From positions 62,001 through 126,000 of the forward strand of contig JAMZAV010000813.1 in assembly GCA_024449915.1 (NCBI GenBank): 64,000 nucleotides of DNA, read 5' to 3'. The position numbers and the translations under genes were made by a program. The stretch's first letter is position 1. Each line of letters opens with the position of its first letter. The notes under the pieces were generated by a model. That model worked only from the letters and a program-made list of their open reading frames with translations, was not told the origin of the DNA and searched no databases. Of the stretch, positions 59,826 to 64,000 are shown piece after piece. This DNA is from Sweltsa coloradensis. Its lineage: Eukaryota > Arthropoda > Insecta > Plecoptera > Chloroperlidae.

Positions 59826-59956
59826 ATGCGTGTGTGTGTGCGAGTGTGTGTGCGAGTGCGAGTGCGAGTGCGAGTGCGAGTGCGTGTATGTGCGTGCGTG
59901 TGCGTGTGTGCGTGTACACGTCGCGGAGGTGGCGTGTGCGTGTGTGTGCGTGTGCA
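59826..59956. repeat. Compound (GT)n / (GTGCGA)n / (GTGCGT)n simple repeat
   Basis: Alternating GT, GCGAGT and GCGTGT units with a short non-repeat insert near 59915. Several frames stay open on both strands because of the repeat; none is taken as a gene. Confidence 0.9.
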
Positions 59957-60261
59957 GGCTAGGGGGTGGCGAGTGACAGTGACGGGACGGGGACAGGCGC
60001 CACTGGGGATCGAAGCCGGGTCTCGCGTGCAGAGCGTACGTTGAGGAAGGTCGGGAGATGAGAGGTGCATTGGTCGTAGCGGCAGAGGACACGGGAGACG
60101 TTGCAATATTAGGGAGTATACCTGCGTTTAAGTACCTAACAAATGTAATCATTTATTTCTATTTATATCACACTTTGCAACAGAACATGCGATCCACAAA
60201 TTTAAATGACACTATATAGGCTACTCTAAAATCGCATATTTAATACAATCGAAAAATTGAA

Positions 60262-60350
60262 AATATCCAGCTCGACAGGGGATTGAACCCTGGTCCCCTG
60301 CTTGCCTGGAAGACGCCTTCTCCTCGAGATTAACCACCTACGCCAGTATT
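60262..60350 (-). repeat. tRNA-derived (SINE-like) sequence with A and B boxes
   Basis: On the minus strand TGGCGTAGGTGG resembles an A box and AGGGTTCAATCCCCTG contains a B box at tRNA-like spacing. An anticodon-like arm CTTCCAGGCAAG lies between. The acceptor ends do not pair, so it is a SINE head or a tRNA pseudogene rather than a working tRNA. Confidence 0.55.
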
Positions 60351-61231
60351 TTGTATCGAGTTTAATGTCAAAGATATTTTTAATCGGAATCAATGAATGC
60401 CCTAAATAGGCAACTGAAGAGGAAGAAAGCTTCGAATACTCGTTTTTGTAAGAGACAAGTCATTTCGGCGTGAAAATATAATGCACAAGAGAACATACAT
60501 TCATAATGGCAAAGTCACAAAACTACTTTTAAAAATAACTAAATACGTAACAAATAAAATATTGAAAGCAGATCATTGAGGAGTATAACTACATCAAATA
60601 TATAACCAATTCTACTGGGTATTTGGATTAGTATTTAAATCGAAAGTGTGATTTCGTATTGGACTAACAATTACAAGAACCTAAATGTGTGTTTATCGGT
60701 GGTGATATTGATCCCGGCCCATCTGGTCCAGCAGTTATTGAATTACAAGCACATTGAATCTACCTCCACCTCATCTCCTCTAATAACACGATGCAGCCTT
60801 GAATACTAATACGAGCAAGACCGCATGGACCACAACACCGTGATGCTTGAAGCTTGAGAGGAATTCAATGTGGACTTTGTCTAATACTTACAGGTAATGG
60901 TCAATTTTGCCTCAAATTACTAACCTCAAATAGCTAATTTTCACTCTGAAGAGCATTGAATATATTGGGTTTTACATTTTGTATCCAGAACAATTATCTA
61001 TTACTCGATGGGTGGGACAATGATAAACAATAGAAACAGAAACTCACGCCTAAAAGTTCGCAAAGTAGTAAATAACACAAATTTTGAATTAAGAAACTTT
61101 AAATTAAAATATTTACCTTATTTTGGAAATCTGATACCGCGTGTGAATATTTTAATCAAAATACAACTAAAAACTGTTTTACCAATCAAAATACTTGTTT
61201 TGATGACACATAACATTCTAAACCGTGATTC
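60351..61231. other. Noncoding stretch, no gene seen
   Basis: AT-rich, no repeats noted. A 126-codon frame beginning at 61008 runs into the repeat at 61232 and shows no domain. Confidence 0.45.
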
Positions 61232-61345
61232 CATGGTACAACCGTGTCTTACCCTGGTCCCGGGTATATGTACCACAAGACGGTTCTTATCCTGGCCCCG
61301 AGCGTATGTACCACAAGACGGTTCTTACCCTGGCACCGGGTCTAG
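61232..61345. repeat. 38-bp tandem repeat, about three units
   Basis: ATGTACCACAAGACGGTTCT at 61268 and 61306, followed by TATCCTGG or TACCCTGG; a degenerate earlier unit (GGTACAACCGTGTCTTACCC) starts near 61235. Confidence 0.75.
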
Positions 61346-62683
61346 CCGCCCGGTTGGATTCCATCCCCCATTAATCCCTGTCAATTAAAGATACAACACA
61401 TCCTTATCCACACAGCCTCGCTCGGCGTTACACCATGCAGCTCGAAGAAGACAAAACATCGGTATACGCGCTCGTAATTAATAGCTCGCTCGCACTTGCA
61501 AGTAACGAGAAACAGACTCTTGATAGCAAGTGATTGGGCAGCATTTGTGTGAAATTCAATTGACAAGATACTTTTAAACTATAATATCATAACAGAATCA
61601 GAATCAGAACATTATAATACTCGTTCGTTGTCTGACAAATTTTCTGGTAGTGCAATGAAGGCATTGAACAATAATAAAATAGATTTGCAGAAGGTGGTTA
61701 ACAATTTTTCATCTGTGGTGATTCACTGCTTACCAAAATGACGGACAAATGAGTCAAATTGCATTGAATTATTTACTAATTTAATTTGTACTCTGTATTT
61801 GCCACAACATGTTTAATTAAACTGAAAGCAATATTAGTACATCTCGTTTGGTACATTTTCGCTTCTGTTTTAATTCTCGTACCCGCGACCGTAATTTAAA
61901 TTGATCTTGATTCCTTATATCATAATATGGTACTCGGTAGAAATAAATAACCATACACATACGTATCTGTTCCAAAGTTTAGAGCAAATTACCAATAAAT
62001 TAGCAAAAAACACAACTTTTCCATTTAGTTTATTTAACCTTTGTCAATATAATGATTAATGATGATACGGTCAACGAGCCCCATCAAGTGAGAATCAGGA
62101 TATTACCAACAGTAATCTTTTAATACATCTATATTTATAGAGCTACATTTTCCAAAGCACATGGTGTAAGTTTTCTTCGACCAGATGATCACAACCTCTC
62201 TTCATCCTATAAAAAAATTAAACCAGCGGATTCGTCCTCCACACAGCCAGGCCGGCATCGCATACATCGAGGATTTACATCCAGCTAAATGTGTAATGCG
62301 GAGTAGTTTGATAAAATTGATGGCCACTCGGCAACAGCCAGCATAGGTTTGAATAAGACCGCGTCCCGTTCCGTTCCGTTCCGCGCCCAGGCTTCTGTTG
62401 AATTCTCCGTGTTTTCAGCAGGGGGCCTAATGGCATTCCCTGGATACACACACGCACACGCACACATCCTGAAAGGCTATCCCCCTTCATACAATCTCAG
62501 CAATGTGAATACGTGTGTGCCTAGTGGGCGGGTTTCACTCACTGCTCGAGCCTACTTTGCCTTGTGATGTAGGAAGCGAGACCAGGGTATGAAAGAATGT
62601 TGAAGGGAAGTCGACCTGTGTTAAAATAAACCGATTTCAATAATCAGGTTGATGCGAGTTACGAGAAGGTGGATGTTACGGAG
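61346..62683. other. Noncoding stretch, no gene seen
   Basis: AT-rich 61560-62120. A short (GTTCC)n tract at 62368-62383 and ACACGCACAC repeats at 62450-62465. No gene recognised. Confidence 0.45.
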
Positions 62684-62815
62684 AGAGTTAGAGGGGTGGT
62701 AATGTCAGGATGTGAGAATCTAGCACTGACACGGGGTTCGAACCCGACAGAGCTAGAAGGGTGGTATTGTCAGCATGAACAGTGAGAATCTAGCACGGGG
62801 TTCGAACCCACGAGA
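62684..62815. repeat. 65-bp tandem doublet with palindromic B-box-like core
   Basis: AGAG(T/C)TAGAnGGGTGGTA begins at 62684 and 62749. Both units contain GTGAGAATCTAGCAC and end in CGGGGTTCGAACCC. The core GGGTTCGAACCC is a perfect palindrome and also matches the tRNA B box on both strands. Confidence 0.8.
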
Positions 62816-63930
62816 TGTCAACAACAAATAGTTCGCCATTGGTACCACACGAGATACAATAATCGAACTATACCCATTTGAATAATTATACTAAAAACAA
62901 ATAGCTTTTGTAATGTCTTCCATATAAAAGTTGAGTAATTTAAGTATCGTTAACGTTTACAGTTTTAGAGGAAATGTTAATGTCCCGAGAAAGATTTTTT
63001 ATTGATCACCAATCAATCAATCATCCTCATCAATCAACGTCTAGAATGGCAAACTGTGAACCACGTGTAATTGTTAAGAACTAAATTGATAGGCATTTAA
63101 TAAATCGAATTCCCTAATAGGCGTTCACATCAGTCTAAGATGGGACACACAACTCCCTGGTTAACAGTTGCTTGTGTGCTAAATATACACTAGCAATATC
63201 AGAGCGCTTCATGAAACTTCAGTTTGCACATTAATAAGCCCAGTCCAAGGTGAGCCCTGTATAAGACTCAAACACAGCATAAACAACAAAAGAATCTAGA
63301 CGCACAGACAACATGTGATGGAAGTAAAAACATTTTTAATGTGCAATTCGAGACAGAAACCATTGTAAAAAAAATCACCAGCGTAACTATCAACAAGTCA
63401 ATCAGAGGTCTAATTAATTGCATTTGATGTGTTACATCCTTAATGGAAATTAAGTAAATAGAGGGCAGCCTGCGTAAGCGATGCTAATTACCAGTCATTT
63501 AAATAGTACAAGGGAAATAAAAAAAAGTCAAATTACTACGAATAATATTCGAAAGATATAAAATGTATTAGCATAATATGTTATGTTGGTGCCGAGAAAC
63601 AGACAGACAGGAAGCAGACGTGTTTGCCGGGGCTTACATGGGTAGTCTCGGGGCTTATTCGTGTTAAATAACTGATGCAAATGCTGGGATAAAAAGTTCA
63701 AAACGGTGCACAAAACTCAGCATTAACTCCTAGAATAAAATCACTCAACCACCAAATCCTTGGCCATGACAATCAATTCAATCAAAATAAATTCAATTTA
63801 AGCATGTTTCCATATTCATATATACATATTACAGTCTGATGTAGGCTACTAACCAAAATAATATGTATTGTTTGGAAGAATAGGGCAGAAGTCACGTTGA
63901 AAGATCATAAAGAAAAATGGCCTCCTCTAA
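62816..63930. other. Noncoding stretch, no gene seen
   Basis: AT-rich with no repeat or coding signal noted. Confidence 0.5.
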
Positions 63931-63947
63931 TGGTGGAGGTGCCGGGT
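63931..63947 (+). repeat. tRNA-Ala 3'-end antisense motif, copy 14
   Basis: Exact consensus, preceded by CTAA, 53 bases before the window end. A same-orientation partner, if any, would lie outside the window. Confidence 0.85.
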
Positions 63948-64000
63948 TATGAGTCTACAAACTTAAGGGGGGGCTAGCCAGTATACCCCGTCACCCCCAG

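Noticed and set aside
2665..62815. Functional tRNA genes at the B-box-like sites (2686, 3531, 3621, 23578, 29001, 45214, 51056, 54842, 60271, 62733, 62798)
   Set aside because: None has acceptor-stem halves that pair, and most lack an A box at the right distance. They fit SINE heads or tRNA pseudogenes.
1..64000. CRISPR array or bacterial defence locus
   Set aside because: The tandem repeats here have no constant-repeat/unique-spacer pattern, there are no cas-like genes, and the sequence has eukaryotic character throughout.

Overview
This 64-kb window shows no protein-coding gene that I can recognise. It looks like intergenic or deep intronic DNA from a large, repeat-rich eukaryotic genome. 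The base composition is AT-leaning, CpG is not visibly depleted, open frames are short (longest 162 codons, in low-complexity sequence), and there are many dispersed, tandem and inverted repeats, microsatellites and tRNA-derived fragments. No bacterial-style gene packing is present. An invertebrate, probably an arthropod, fits best. The main clue is the tRNA-Ala-like motif described below, whose tRNA position 60 is A, as I recall for insect tRNA-Ala. The species cannot be determined from what I can see.

The most unusual signal is a 17-base motif, TGGTGGAGGTGCCGGGT, occurring 14 times on both strands (11 exact, one with one change, two with three changes), plus a degenerate tandem copy at 7111-7130. 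Its reverse complement matches the last 17 nucleotides (positions 60-76) of a mature tRNA-Ala, including the post-transcriptional CCA. That is the form of a retroelement primer-binding site or an antisense 3' tRNA fragment. Most copies have nothing else in common with one another. They sit in AT-rich tracts, and eleven of the fourteen lie in five same-orientation clusters (1573/1797, 7131/9195, 11527/11575/11630, 19755/20103, 43537/43737).

Layout. 1-416: GC-rich 166-171-bp tandem repeat. 417-9870: AT-rich noncoding DNA with simple repeats, tRNA-like fragments and the first four motif copies, two of them inside a diverged 2-kb-spaced duplication. 9873-10925: a 91-bp tandem doublet, then an 813-bp Helitron-like element with internal 162-bp repeats. 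11310-11875: a hAT-like nonautonomous element containing three motif copies. 19341-20119: a 207-bp tandem doublet ending next to a motif copy. 20715-21775: an old copy of the 754-bp inverted-repeat element. 23713-25780: two Helitron-like copies, each with a 310-bp internal doublet. 29510-30500: old diverged duplication. 31152-31209: a 25-position hairpin. 32130-32430, 33030-33260, 35146-35340 and 37968-38104: tandem repeats. 40470-41660: a 395-bp unit repeated three times. 44867-45078: 106-bp doublet. 46217-49276: a compound array of a 37-bp minisatellite interrupted by three 754-755-bp inverted-repeat elements, one flipped. 55963-56545: a foldback cluster of a GGTGTAACGGC motif. 59820-64000: simple repeats, tRNA-like fragments and the last motif copy.

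No genes can be linked into a pathway. The interest lies in repeat biology: antisense tRNA-Ala ends, an inverted element in a minisatellite, foldback clusters and hairpins. All family names for mobile elements (hAT-like, Helitron-like) rest on termini read by eye and are tentative.
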